Assembly: GCA_963846495.1 (NCBI GenBank) | Contig: CAWJWP010000033.1 | Location: 62,001 to 126,000 of the forward strand | DNA: 64,000 nt | From: DASYQD01 sp963846495 | Lineage (GTDB): Bacteria; Acidobacteriota; Thermoanaerobaculia; Multivoradales; JAIOJS01 | Direction: 5' to 3' | Shown: one piece after another, positions 26,369 to 35,374 of the stretch | How the letters are laid out: each line of letters begins with the position of its first letter | Position numbering within the stretch: position 1 is the stretch's first letter | The notes under the pieces: generated by a model | The model's database searches: none | Told to the model about the DNA's origin: nothing | What the model saw: the letters and a program-made list of their open reading frames with translations, nothing else | Translations under genes and position numbers: made by a program

Positions 26369-26451
26369 GCCTCTACCGGCTGCTGGCGCCGCGCTCCGCG
26401 GCCGGCGGGTGGGCGCGCAGCCGACGGCGCAACGAGCTCGACACGCGCTGA
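26338..26451 (+). CDS. Possible 37-residue basic peptide
   Basis: ATG 26338 overlaps the last ten codons of the carbamoyltransferase. The product starts MGTRLYRLLLGLYRLLAPRS and ends in a strongly basic stretch, giving a short amphipathic N-terminus. Carbamoyltransferase genes of this type are often followed by small membrane-protein genes, which is the only reason to note it. No clear ribosome-binding site, and it could be a chance frame in the 116-base gap before the convergent dehydrogenase. Confidence 0.2.
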   Translation: MGTRLYRLLLGLYRLLAPRSAAGGWARSRRRNELDTR

Positions 26452-26484
26452 GCGCGCGCGGCTGCCGAGCAGCGACGGCGGCAA

Positions 26485-27246
26485 CTAGCCGACGTGCATC
26501 GGGGAACCAGCGCTCACCGGCAGCTGTGCCCCGGTGACCGCATCGGCGAGCGGGCTGGCGAGAAAGACCACGGCACCGGCGACGTCAGCCGCGGTCGGCA
26601 GTCGGCCAAGGGCACTGCGGGGGCGATGGGCGTGCTCGAACTCGGTGGGAGCAGGACCGTCGCCAGTCCAAACCAGGCTCGGGCTCACCATGTTCACAGT
26701 GATGCCGTCGGCTCCTAGATCGCGCGCCAATCCGCGCGTCAACGCGAGCATGGCACCCTTGGCAGCGATGTAGGGAGTGTGTCCATGGTTGAGCTCATAC
26801 ATCGAGGTGCTACCGAGGAGGACGATGCGCCCCCAGCGTGCCGCACGCATGGGCGCCAGCGCGGCCCGCGTGATCTCGACGGCGGGGCGTAGCATCTGGT
26901 CGACGTACCACTGGTAGGTGGCCCATGGCAGGTCGTCGATCGCGCCTCCTTTCCAGCCCGGCCAGGCGTTGTGCACGAGTACATTCACCGGCCCCAGGGT
27001 CTTGGCGGCGGCGGCAAGGGCCTTGGTCGCCCTTGCGATGTCCGTGACATCCGCCTCCGCCAACACCGCGGAGCCGCCACTGGCGCCGATCTCGGCAACC
27101 AGCGCCTCGGCGAGGGCGCGGCTGCGGCGATAGTTGACGGCCACCGCGGCGCCGTTGGCGGCAAGCCGCCGACAGATCGCGGCGCCGATTCCCCGCGTTC
27201 CTCCGGTGACGAAGGCGACACGACCGGCAAGCAGTCTGCTCTCCAT
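26485..27246 (-). CDS. Short-chain dehydrogenase/reductase (FabG-like)
   Basis: NAD(P)-dependent SDR, 253 aa. Cofactor motif TGGTRGIGAAIC (residue 15 on), NYRRSRALAEAL after strand 2 (Arg suggests NADPH), LVHNAWPGWKGG in place of the usual NNAG, and the catalytic Ser-Tyr-Lys in LLGSTSMYELNHGHTPYIAA with AKGAML. C-terminal VNMVSPSLVWTGDG. It could reduce a keto-sugar, an acyl intermediate or something unrelated to the glycan. Convergent with the carbamoyltransferase block. Confidence 0.88.
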   Translation of the reverse strand: MESRLLAGRVAFVTGGTRGIGAAICRRLAANGAAVAVNYRRSRALAEALVAEIGASGGSAVLAEADVTDIARATKALAAAAKTLGPVNVLVHNAWPGWKGGAIDDLPWATYQWYVDQMLRPAVEITRAALAPMRAARWGRIVLLGSTSMYELNHGHTPYIAAKGAMLALTRGLARDLGADGITVNMVSPSLVWTGDGPAPTEFEHAHRPRSALGRLPTAADVAGAVVFLASPLADAVTGAQLPVSAGSPMHVG

Positions 27247-27347
27247 GAGTTACGTTCGATCCGTGGCGCCGTCAAGCGACCCGACCGCCTGGGATGCTAC
27301 TCCAGCGCGAAGATCGCGGTCCGGCGCAGCGCGTCTTTCGCAGCCTG

Positions 27348-28223
27348 CTAGCCCCGGCGACTCGCCAGTCGAGCCAGCAAGCGTGCGGCGCGGCTGGTGG
27401 CCGGCCGCGAGTAGCGTACGCCCAGGGAGACGCGTACGAGGCCGGCATAGAGAGGGGTCCACTTGCCGTCGGCGCAGAAATGGACGATCCGGCGATCGCC
27501 TTTCCAGGGCGCCCGTTCAGGGTCGGCGTCGCGCGCCAGCAGCGTACCGGGATCGATGTACAGACCGCCGGCGAGCTCAGGGAGGATGCACTGCACCAAG
27601 CCTGGCTGGACCGGCATGCTCAGGCCGTGGCGGTTGGCCACGCAGGCGGTCGCAACCTCGTCGCTCATGAAGCCATTGCCCACCAGTCGCTCGTAGAGCT
27701 CGGGTTGGCAAATCGCGAGATCGATCGCCTCGCGGAAGAATTCGCGACAAGCGGGCAGCTCGAAGTAGTAGTGGCCGCCACCGTCGGGGTCGAGCACGGT
27801 TTCGAGGTCGTACTCGGCGGCGACGGCGCCGGGGTCGACGTGGTTGAGGCCCGGGTGGGGACTGTCGCGGTGGAGGCGCGCCATGTTGAGCCCGAACGGG
27901 AGGCCGGCGAAGCTCCGCTCCACCCACTCCCGCAACGGGGCGACGACGACGGTGTCGTTGTCGAGAAACAAGCCGCGCGCGAACGGACTGTGCCAGCCGA
28001 CGCCGATCAGCTTGTTGAAGGTCCGGTACCGTCCCTGGTAGGGATCGGCGCGCTGGCAGTCGACGACGACGTCGAACTCGGGCCCGGGAGCCTTCAACGG
28101 TACCCAGGCCAGCAAGCCGATGGGAGTACCGGGATCGCGACGCCGCAACGAGCGCGCGAGGAGACGCGCACGGAGGGCCGACTCCTCGTCGAAGGCGTCG
28201 GTGAGGAAACCGAAGCCGGTCAT
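27348..28223 (-). CDS. Probable GT-A nucleotide-sugar transferase (unclassified)
   Basis: 291 aa. It begins TGFGFLTDAFDEESALRARL and has ARGLFLDNDTVVVAPLREWV (about residue 85), a DxD-type metal site as in GT8-like transferases, then NMARLHRDSPHPGLNH and YYFELPACREFFREAIDLAI. RRIVHFCADGKWTPLY near the end resembles the terminal His region of that fold. I do not recognise a named family. Its ATG overlaps the stop of the upstream GT4 by 4 bases, so the two are one operon. Confidence 0.55.
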   Translation of the reverse strand: MTGFGFLTDAFDEESALRARLLARSLRRRDPGTPIGLLAWVPLKAPGPEFDVVVDCQRADPYQGRYRTFNKLIGVGWHSPFARGLFLDNDTVVVAPLREWVERSFAGLPFGLNMARLHRDSPHPGLNHVDPGAVAAEYDLETVLDPDGGGHYYFELPACREFFREAIDLAICQPELYERLVGNGFMSDEVATACVANRHGLSMPVQPGLVQCILPELAGGLYIDPGTLLARDADPERAPWKGDRRIVHFCADGKWTPLYAGLVRVSLGVRYSRPATSRAARLLARLASRRG

Positions 28224-29575
28224 GGTGCGTTGGCCGCAGCGGCCGCCGGCGCAGCTACGTCCCCGCGCCGCCGGTCGAGTCGCGCCAGCCGCTCGAGGAA
28301 CGTTGCCGGGTCACCGGCGGGCGATCGGGTATGCGGCCATTCGTCGCCTGGATCGGCCGCTCGTGCGCGGCGCCCCAGAAGCTCGCGCGCGGAGTCGGCC
28401 AGGCGCGGCCCCAACCAGCGGTCGAGGCGGCCCGCGCGAGCGAGGGGTTCCGGCGCGACGCGAATGGGCCGCAAGGGGCGGGTCGCGATTTCCCGCAGCG
28501 CCCGATCCCATGCTGTGGCGGACTGGCGGCGGGAGTAACGCTCCCCCACCATCCGCCGTCCGGCCATGGCAAGTCGCGTCCGCTCGACAGGGTCGCGTAG
28601 CGAGACGAGGGCAGCCGCTGCCTGGTCGAGCCCCCCGACCTCGAAGGTGCGACAGTTCTCGCCGTCTCGGAGCGCGCCTTCGAGCCCGCTGCCGACATAC
28701 CGCGAGCAGACCGCTGCCATGCCGCGCGCCATCGCCTGGAACAGCACCAGCGGGCCGTTCTCCCAGACCGAGGTGACGAGCAGGATGCGACCGGGACGCA
28801 GCTCCTCGCCGAGCAGCCTGGCCGGAGGGACGGCGCCGCGAAAGACGAAGCGGTCGCTGACCGCGCTCGACTCTACGGCTGCCTGCAACAGCCCCTCGTC
28901 CGGACCGTTGCCGATCACCTCGAGGCGGAAATCGGCCCCCAGCGCCGCCAGCCGTTCGGCGATGCCCGGAAGGTCCAAGAGGCGCTTTTGAGTCTGCTCG
29001 AGACGCGCGCAGAAAACGATGTCGAGCGTTCCGACGGCTCTCGCCGGGAGCGCTGTGATCGCAGCCGGCACCTCGATCCCGTACGGCGCATAGGCGACCC
29101 GCTCCCTGGGATAGCCCGCGAGCTCGACCGCAGCGACCTCGATCAAGCGGTTGGGCGCCACGAACCCGTCGATGACCTGCGCGTAGCGCGACAGGTCGCC
29201 GAGTATCCCCTCGTCGTTCGAGTGCGTGCACATCGCTATCCGCGGCGTCCAGGCCTGCCCGTATCGCCGCCGTTCCGCGAGCTCGTAGACGCCGACGATG
29301 TTCGCCACCAGCACGACGTCAGGGTGCAGCTTGGCGAGCGCCCGTTCGATCGCCTTCAGACCGCCCAGCCGCGTGCCGGTTCGGTTGTCGAGCAGCTCGA
29401 CGCGATGCCAGGGGTAGTTCTGGAGGTAGGCCCGGGCGTCGTTGAACGGCCCATCCGGCAGGGCCAGCCAGCATTCCCAGCCCCTCTCCTCGAGGTCGGG
29501 CATCAAGGCCTCGAGCCACGCCTGCATGCCGCCGATGGAGTAGAGCCCGGGGTTTACGAACAGCACGCGCGGCAC
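28220..29575 (-). CDS. Glycosyltransferase family 4
   Basis: GT-B transferase, 451 aa. N-terminus PRVLFVNPGLYSIGGMQAWL; VLVANIVGVYELAERRR; AYAPYGIEVPAAI. The donor half has IVFCARLEQTQKRLLDLPGI, LEVIGNGPDEGLL, FVFRGAVPPARLL and TSVWENGPLVLFQAMARG (weakened but recognisable E-x7-E region: ENGPLVLFQ). An extra Arg-rich C-terminal stretch of about 80 residues is low in structure. Transcribed divergently from the membrane-protein gene at 29632 with 56 bases between. Confidence 0.85.
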   Translation of the reverse strand: MPRVLFVNPGLYSIGGMQAWLEALMPDLEERGWECWLALPDGPFNDARAYLQNYPWHRVELLDNRTGTRLGGLKAIERALAKLHPDVVLVANIVGVYELAERRRYGQAWTPRIAMCTHSNDEGILGDLSRYAQVIDGFVAPNRLIEVAAVELAGYPRERVAYAPYGIEVPAAITALPARAVGTLDIVFCARLEQTQKRLLDLPGIAERLAALGADFRLEVIGNGPDEGLLQAAVESSAVSDRFVFRGAVPPARLLGEELRPGRILLVTSVWENGPLVLFQAMARGMAAVCSRYVGSGLEGALRDGENCRTFEVGGLDQAAAALVSLRDPVERTRLAMAGRRMVGERYSRRQSATAWDRALREIATRPLRPIRVAPEPLARAGRLDRWLGPRLADSARELLGRRARAADPGDEWPHTRSPAGDPATFLERLARLDRRRGDVAAPAAAAANAP

Positions 29576-29631
29576 GGATCGGCCTCGCTCGCGATGCTAC
29601 CAGTGACCCCATCGAGCCGTTGACGCGAGCC

Positions 29632-31569
29632 ATGTCCGCCCCCACTCGGGTCATCCGCGGAAGAGCATTCGTGGAGACAGCGCTCGTCTTCTCCGCCGCC
29701 TTGGTCATCGGCCTGCTGGCTCTGCGTCCGTTCTTCACCATGTTCGCGGACCACTTGGTTCCGAACCTGTTCGACCCGCTGCTCTGCCTCTTTCTCATGG
29801 CCTGGGGAGGGCACCAGCTTCGTCTCGGCATGCCCGCCTTCTGGGATGCGCCGTTCTTCTATCCGACTCCACACGTCACGGCATTGTCGGACCATCTGCT
29901 GGGGCCCAGTCTGTTCGGCGTCGCCGCCAACGCCCTCGGGCTGTCGACGACGGCGGCTTACAACCTCATCGTCCTCTTGTCCTTCCCGCTTGCCGCCGTC
30001 GGAGCGTACTGGCTCATCCGTCGCTGCGGCCTGCGTCCAGTTGCGGCCTTCCTCGGCGCCTTGGCCTTCGCCTTCGCACCGTTTCGCTGGATGCACCTGG
30101 AGCACATGCAGGTGCTGTGGATTCCCGCGCTGCCCTTCGTGCTGCTGCTGGGCTGGCGGTTTCTCGAAGCGCCGAGCTGGCGGCGGGGAATCGCCTTCTA
30201 CCTCGTCTACGTCGTGCACCTGAGCGGCGGCACCTACTTCGCCTACATGATTCACGTGCCGCTGCTGATGTTCGTCGTTCTCGAGCGCCAGCGCTTGATT
30301 CGCCACCTGACCGACCGCCGCACCCTGCTGCCGATGGCGGCGGTCGCCACGGCCTGTCTGGCCACCCTGCTGGCCCTCTTCCTCCCCTACCTCGGGCAAT
30401 CGGCGAAGGGCTACCGCCGAGGCGGAGAAGTCATTCAGATGTGGGGCGCGACGCTCGTCAGCTTCGTGACGCCGAGCCTATCGAATCGCTACTTCCCGGA
30501 AACCCTGCACGGCTGGTATCGCAACGAGAACGCTCTTTTCCCCGGGCTGCTCGCCGCCGGGGCTCTGGTCGCCCTTCTCGTCCACCACTACCGCCGAGCC
30601 GTTCCCCGGCCCTGGCCGCCGTGGCGACGAGCTCTCCTGGCCGTCGGCACGATCGCAGTCGGCGCCGCTCTCTATCTCGGCGAGCTGGTGACCTGGCGCG
30701 ACCGCGAGTCCATCATGGTCGGTTCGATCCCGGTACGAATTCGAGGCTACACCCGACCGCTCCTGCTGCTCGCGGTCGGCGCCGCGTTGTGCGCGCTCGC
30801 CTGGCATCGGCAGCGCGGCGCGGTGCGACGTGAGAGCCCCAGGCGGCGCCTGCGACGGGCGGTGACGGCTCAGGCGATCGTCAGCGCCGTGCTCTGCCTG
30901 CCGATCGTGTTCAGCCAGGCCGCCCGCGTGGTACCAGGGATGAGCGGGCTCGGCGTTTCGAGCCGCTTCTTCATGTTCGCCCTGCTCGGGTCTTCGCTGT
31001 CGGTGGCCATCGCCGCCTCGCTGGCCGCGCGCAGGCTGCACCGGCGTTGGCGACATGCCGTCGTCCTCGCTTGCGGCATGGCATTGCTGGGCCCCGAGCT
31101 CGTCCCAGCTCGGTTCGGCTGGTCGCCCATCGACCAGCCGGAGAGCTTTCCCGCCGCATACCAGTACATGCAAGCCGCGCAACTTCATGGACCGGTAGTC
31201 GAGTTCCCGATTCCGCGCCCGGAGCGGGTCCGCGACGAGCTGCGCCGCGTCTGGCGCACGCAGCTGACCTGGAATCCCGTGGCGAACGGCTACAGCGGCT
31301 ACTATCCCCGACCCTACGTGGCGCTTCGCAACGCCTACCTGGCAGGTGACCTCGCCGCGACCTCCACCCTCGCCAGGAGCTTCGGAATGCGCTTTGCGAT
31401 CGTCCACCTCGACGAGATCCCTGACAACCGGCGGCTGACCGACGAGAGGTACTGGCGCGAACGCATCGCGGCTCATGACGCCGAGCTCCGCTGGGAAGAC
31501 CCGCAAACCTTGGTCATCGAGCTGACGGATCATTCGCTGCCTCGGCCCGCGCACGCTGCCTTCGAATGA
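29632..31569 (+). CDS. Polytopic membrane protein, GT-C-like
   Basis: About 645 aa with some twelve hydrophobic segments; ATG 29632 (TTG 29620 also possible). The first extracytoplasmic loop has NLFDPLLCLFLMAWGGHQLR, then FWDAPFFYPTPHVTALSDHL. This D-P-L/W and FYP/SDHL pattern recurs in large uncharacterised GT-C-type proteins. A C-terminal soluble part (GPVVEFPIPRPERVRDELRR) follows the last helix. It may transfer a lipid-linked sugar outside the membrane, but no family assignment is certain. Overlaps the SGNH hydrolase gene by 4 bases. Confidence 0.6.
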   Translation: MSAPTRVIRGRAFVETALVFSAALVIGLLALRPFFTMFADHLVPNLFDPLLCLFLMAWGGHQLRLGMPAFWDAPFFYPTPHVTALSDHLLGPSLFGVAANALGLSTTAAYNLIVLLSFPLAAVGAYWLIRRCGLRPVAAFLGALAFAFAPFRWMHLEHMQVLWIPALPFVLLLGWRFLEAPSWRRGIAFYLVYVVHLSGGTYFAYMIHVPLLMFVVLERQRLIRHLTDRRTLLPMAAVATACLATLLALFLPYLGQSAKGYRRGGEVIQMWGATLVSFVTPSLSNRYFPETLHGWYRNENALFPGLLAAGALVALLVHHYRRAVPRPWPPWRRALLAVGTIAVGAALYLGELVTWRDRESIMVGSIPVRIRGYTRPLLLLAVGAALCALAWHRQRGAVRRESPRRRLRRAVTAQAIVSAVLCLPIVFSQAARVVPGMSGLGVSSRFFMFALLGSSLSVAIAASLAARRLHRRWRHAVVLACGMALLGPELVPARFGWSPIDQPESFPAAYQYMQAAQLHGPVVEFPIPRPERVRDELRRVWRTQLTWNPVANGYSGYYPRPYVALRNAYLAGDLAATSTLARSFGMRFAIVHLDEIPDNRRLTDERYWRERIAAHDAELRWEDPQTLVIELTDHSLPRPAHAAFE

Positions 31570-32662
31570 ACGGCGAGGCAAAAGCCGTCGACAGCGACCC
31601 TGCGGCGCAGCGCCCGGCTCGCCGGTCGCGCCGATGGGGTCGGCTAGCCGTCTTCCTCTTCTGCGGGCTCGTCGCCGGCGAGCTCTTGTGCCGCCTATGG
31701 GATCACCTCGGAGGCGGGAGCGGCTCGCTCTACGACTACGTGGTGATCACCGGGAACCGCTTCAAGATGCGGCCGGACGCGGTGGTCACGTTGCCGAGCG
31801 CTATGGCACCGTGCGCTATCGCTTCAATGCCCAGGGTTATCGCGACCGCGACCACGACCCGCACTCCAGCCGCCGGACCATCCTGCTGTTGGGGGATTCG
31901 GTGACCTTCGGCCTAGGCGTCGACCAGGCTTCGATCTACCCCGCGGTGCTGCAAGACGACCTCGACGCCAGGCTCGGGCCGCGCTATGACGTCGTCAATC
32001 TCGCGCTCTTCTCGTATGACAGCGGCCACGAGCTGGCGGCGTTCCGCGAAGATGGCATCGGGATGCGGCCGGTACTCGTCGTCACCCAGTTCTACATGAA
32101 CGACTTCGATCAGCTCGCCGTCGAGCGGCACACGTCGCCGCCGCCGCCGACCTTCGGGCAGCGGCTGGTGGCGGCGAAGAACGTCTACCTCAACCGCTCG
32201 GCGCTGTACCGCCGCGCCCACCAGGGCCTGCTGCGTGCGGCCTATCTGCTCCTGCATGACGTCCGCCGGCGCCGGTTCCCCGCCACCCTCAACGACGCCG
32301 AGCCGCGAAGCAAGGTGGAGTACCTACGACAGCACCCCGACGACGCGACGATCCCCGCCTTCGCGAGCCTGATCGCCATTCGCGACCAGGCGGCCGCCAT
32401 CGGCGCCCGTTTCGTCCTGCTGACGACGCCCGACGAGACGGAGCTCTTCGCGCACCGTTTCGATGGCATCGAGGCCCGGCTGCGTCGCTTCTGCTCTCGC
32501 AACGGCATCCTCCTGGTCGAGGCGCTGCCCGTGTTCCGCCGGGATCCGCGCCGCGAATCCCTTTATCTCGATGGGCTCCACCTGAGTGCCAGAGGCCACC
32601 GAGTCGTGGGACAGCACCTGGGGGCTCGACTCGAGCCTCTCCTCGGCAGCTCCCGACCATGA
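31566..32662 (+). pseudogene. SGNH/GDSL hydrolase (acyl-esterase-like), one frameshift
   Basis: The N-terminus (MNGEAKAVDSDPAAQ) has one membrane anchor, RLAVFLFCGLVAGELLCRLW, then YVVITGNRFKMRPDAVVTL. The frame must change between about 31785 and 31800 (one base lost) to reach ERYGTVRYRFNAQGYRD. After it the SGNH fold is complete: ILLLGDSVTFGLGVDQ (block I Ser), FYMNDFDQL (Asn block) and YLDGLHLSARGHRVV (the Asp-x-x-His of block V). Anchored SGNH hydrolases in glycan clusters usually move or remove acetyl groups. One indel only, so a sequence error is plausible. Confidence 0.8.
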
Positions 32663-33579
32663 CCACCACGGGGAGAAACCTGCGTCGCGTCGGCAAGCTG
32701 CTTCAGCCGTTGGCGATGCGCGCCAGGCAGCACCCTTTGCTGGGGCGCGTGCTGCTGAAGTGCGTGCCCGACTGGCCGTTCACCATCGAGCTCGCCGGCA
32801 TCGGACGTCTGCGGATGCGGCCGCGGCGGCATCGCGCGCTCTGGCTGCGCGACCCGTTGGTCACCGAGCGATTCCCTTTCCGGGCGCTCGACACCTTGAC
32901 GACGCCGGGCTGCACCGTGTTCGACGTCGGCGCCAACATCGGTCTCTACACCCGGTACCTGCACTCCCTACGTAAGCTGGAGCACGTCGTCGCTTTCGAG
33001 CCGTGGCCGGAGAACGTCGCGCTCTTACGAGAGAACCTCCGGCTGGGCGGGGTTGGCGAGCGCACCACGGTAGTGCCAGCCGCCGTCAGCGACGAGGACG
33101 GCACGGTGGCTTTCCAGGTGGATGACATGCAGTCGACTTCCGGCACGCTCGACAAGGTCGCCGGCGGCGGGGCCGCCGAGGGGCGGCGGAACCTCCGCCT
33201 GCCTCCGGTCTCGCAGACGGTCCCTTGTCACCGCCTCGACACCCTCGTCGAAAGCGGCGCGTTGCCGTCGCCCGACCTGCTCAAGGTCGACGTCGAAGGT
33301 GCCGAGGCCCTGGTGCTGCAGGGGGCCGAGCTGCTGCTGCGCCGCAGGCGCCCGGCGTGGGTCATCGAGCTTCACGGCGCAGCCGTCGCCACACGGGTGC
33401 TCACCCTCCTCGCGGCGGCTGACTACACTTGCCTGGGGTGCGTCGACCACCACCTTCATCCCTCGGGCGTCGGGCCGCTGGACCCCAGCTTCGCGCCGCG
33501 GATTCGCGGGCTCTACGATGTCCAGTACGTCGTCGCCGTGCCGCGAGAGAACGGCGCCCGGCTCGAAGGCATCGCCTGA
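32659..33579 (+). CDS. FkbM-family SAM-dependent methyltransferase
   Basis: 306 aa. Motif I CTVFDVGANIGLYTRYLHSL (about residue 90), then VVAFEPWPENVALLRENL, VVPAAVSDEDGTVAFQVDD, CHRLDTLVESGALPSPDL and LLKVDVEGAEALVLQGAEL, the FkbM signature. This is the fourth FkbM enzyme of the window; the N-terminal 80 residues (ARQHPLLGRVLLKCVPDW) are different from the others. ATG overlaps the hydrolase stop; 19 bases separate it from the asparagine synthase. Confidence 0.9.
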   Translation: MTTTGRNLRRVGKLLQPLAMRARQHPLLGRVLLKCVPDWPFTIELAGIGRLRMRPRRHRALWLRDPLVTERFPFRALDTLTTPGCTVFDVGANIGLYTRYLHSLRKLEHVVAFEPWPENVALLRENLRLGGVGERTTVVPAAVSDEDGTVAFQVDDMQSTSGTLDKVAGGGAAEGRRNLRLPPVSQTVPCHRLDTLVESGALPSPDLLKVDVEGAEALVLQGAELLLRRRRPAWVIELHGAAVATRVLTLLAAADYTCLGCVDHHLHPSGVGPLDPSFAPRIRGLYDVQYVVAVPRENGARLEGIA

Positions 33580-33598
33580 ACGGCGCGCAAATCGAACC

Positions 33599-35374
33599 AT
33601 GTGTGGCATTGCCGGCTGGTCGCTGAAGCCAGGACGCTCCGCTGACCCGAGCTCGCTGACCGCGATGCGACGAGCGATCGCGCATCGCGGCCCTGACGAC
33701 GAAGGCGAGAGCATCGACGTCGGGGCTGGAGTCGGGCTCGGGTTTCAGCGGCTCGCCATCCTCGACCTCACGCCCGCGAGCGGCCAGCCGATGGCCGATC
33801 CTGTCGCCGGCGTGAGCATGATCTTCAACGGCGAGCTCTACAACTTCGCGGCGCTCCGGCGCGAGCTCCAGGCAGAGGGGGTAACCTTCTCCACCCGCGG
33901 CGACGTCGAGGTGATGCTGCGCGCCTTCGTCGCCTGGCGGCAGGAGGCGTTCGCCCGCTACTGCGGCATGTTCGCGGTCGCCTTCCACGAGCGCGCCTCC
34001 AACACGGTGTGGCTGGCGCGCGATGCGCTGGGGATGAAGCCGCTCTACCTGGCACCGTTGCCCGGCGGCGCCGGTATCGCCTTCGCGTCGGAGGTGAAGG
34101 CGTTCCTGGCATTGCCGGGCTTCTCGGCGCGGCTGCGGCACGACGGCCTGCGCCAGTTCCTCGAGCTGGGCTTCGTCTTCGACGAGCACGACACCATCCT
34201 CGAGGGCGTCACCAAGCTCGCGCCCGGCGAGATCGTGGGCCTGCGCGAGGGCCGCGTCGTCGAGCGCCGCCGCCACTTCTCGCCGCCGCTGCCAGACCCG
34301 GCCGACCGGCGCGGCGAGACCGAACGCGCCGAGGAGCTCGCCGTCACGCTCGAGCAAGTGGTCGCCGAGCACCTGGTCGCCGACGTACCGGTGGGCGTGT
34401 TGCTCTCGGGCGGCGTCGACTCGAGCCTGGTGACGGCGCTGGCGGCGCGCCGCGGCGAGGTGACGACGGTGAGCATGGGCTTCGCCGAGTCGAGCCACGA
34501 CGAGCGCCCATGGGCGGAGCGCGTGGCGCGCCATCTCGGCTCGCGACACCTCTCGGTCGCCATCCGCCCAGACGAGGTGGCAGCCGAGGTGACCTCGGCG
34601 GCGTGGGTGTTCGACGACCTGTTCGCCGACTGGGGCACGGTGACGACGCGCATCCTCTACCGTCGCTGCCGCGAGCTCGGTCTCAAAGTGGCGCTGGTGG
34701 GCGAGGGCGCCGACGAGCTGTTCGCCGGCTATCCGATTTTCGAGGCGACTGCGGAGCCGGCGAGCGAATGGAGCTGGTTCCAGCTCTACCGCCGCTACGC
34801 GTCGCGCCGCTGGGGCACGCTCTACCCGCGCTTCCGCTCCGTGCTGCGCGAGATCGCCGCCGAGGTCGACGGCGACCTCTTCGAGACCGTGCGCCGCTTC
34901 GAGGCGACGCGCCAGCTGCCCAACAACTACGTGATGAAGGTCGACAAGGCGAGCATGTCGGTGTCGCTCGAGGCGCGCGCGCCCTACCTCGATCGCCGCA
35001 TCGCCGAGATCGCCTTCCGCACGCCGCGCGAATGGCTGCTGCGAGACGGGCGCAACAAGCACCTACTGCGGTGCGTCGCCGAGCGCTCGGGCGCGCTGCC
35101 GGCCGACGTCGCGCAGCGTCCCAAGGTGGGCGGCTCGATCGCCGCGTCTTGGCTCGAGGAGGTGCCGCAGTTCCAGGCCTTTGCGCGCGAGACGGTGCTG
35201 GCGCGCGAGGGTTTCGCCGAGCGGCTGGGGTTGCGGCCAGCCATGGAGCGCTTCTTCGCCGGCCGCGGCGGCTATCCGTTCCCGCGGCAGCTGTCGATCC
35301 TCGGCCACCTCGGCTGGCGGCTGCTGCTTCTCGAGCTCTGGTCACGCCACTACCTGCGCGCGAGGGCGGCGTGA
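33599..35374 (+). CDS. asnB: Glutamine-hydrolysing asparagine synthase-like amidotransferase
   Basis: 591 aa, intact. Class II glutaminase domain, residues 1-190: MCGIAGW (Cys2 nucleophile), HRGPDDEGES, RLAILDL, MIFNGELYNFAALRREL. Synthase domain: GVLLSGGVDSSLV (PP-loop, about residue 267), TTVSMGFAESSHDERPWAER, VALVGEGADELFAGYPIF, MKVDKASMSVSLEARAPYLD. The substrate may be aspartate or, as argued for copies in O-antigen clusters, a uronic acid amidated on the chain. Context (FkbM before, GT2 after with GTGA overlap) favours the second. It is the intact counterpart of the damaged gene at 3260. Symbol denotes family only. Confidence 0.93.
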   Translation: MCGIAGWSLKPGRSADPSSLTAMRRAIAHRGPDDEGESIDVGAGVGLGFQRLAILDLTPASGQPMADPVAGVSMIFNGELYNFAALRRELQAEGVTFSTRGDVEVMLRAFVAWRQEAFARYCGMFAVAFHERASNTVWLARDALGMKPLYLAPLPGGAGIAFASEVKAFLALPGFSARLRHDGLRQFLELGFVFDEHDTILEGVTKLAPGEIVGLREGRVVERRRHFSPPLPDPADRRGETERAEELAVTLEQVVAEHLVADVPVGVLLSGGVDSSLVTALAARRGEVTTVSMGFAESSHDERPWAERVARHLGSRHLSVAIRPDEVAAEVTSAAWVFDDLFADWGTVTTRILYRRCRELGLKVALVGEGADELFAGYPIFEATAEPASEWSWFQLYRRYASRRWGTLYPRFRSVLREIAAEVDGDLFETVRRFEATRQLPNNYVMKVDKASMSVSLEARAPYLDRRIAEIAFRTPREWLLRDGRNKHLLRCVAERSGALPADVAQRPKVGGSIAASWLEEVPQFQAFARETVLAREGFAERLGLRPAMERFFAGRGGYPFPRQLSILGHLGWRLLLLELWSRHYLRARAA

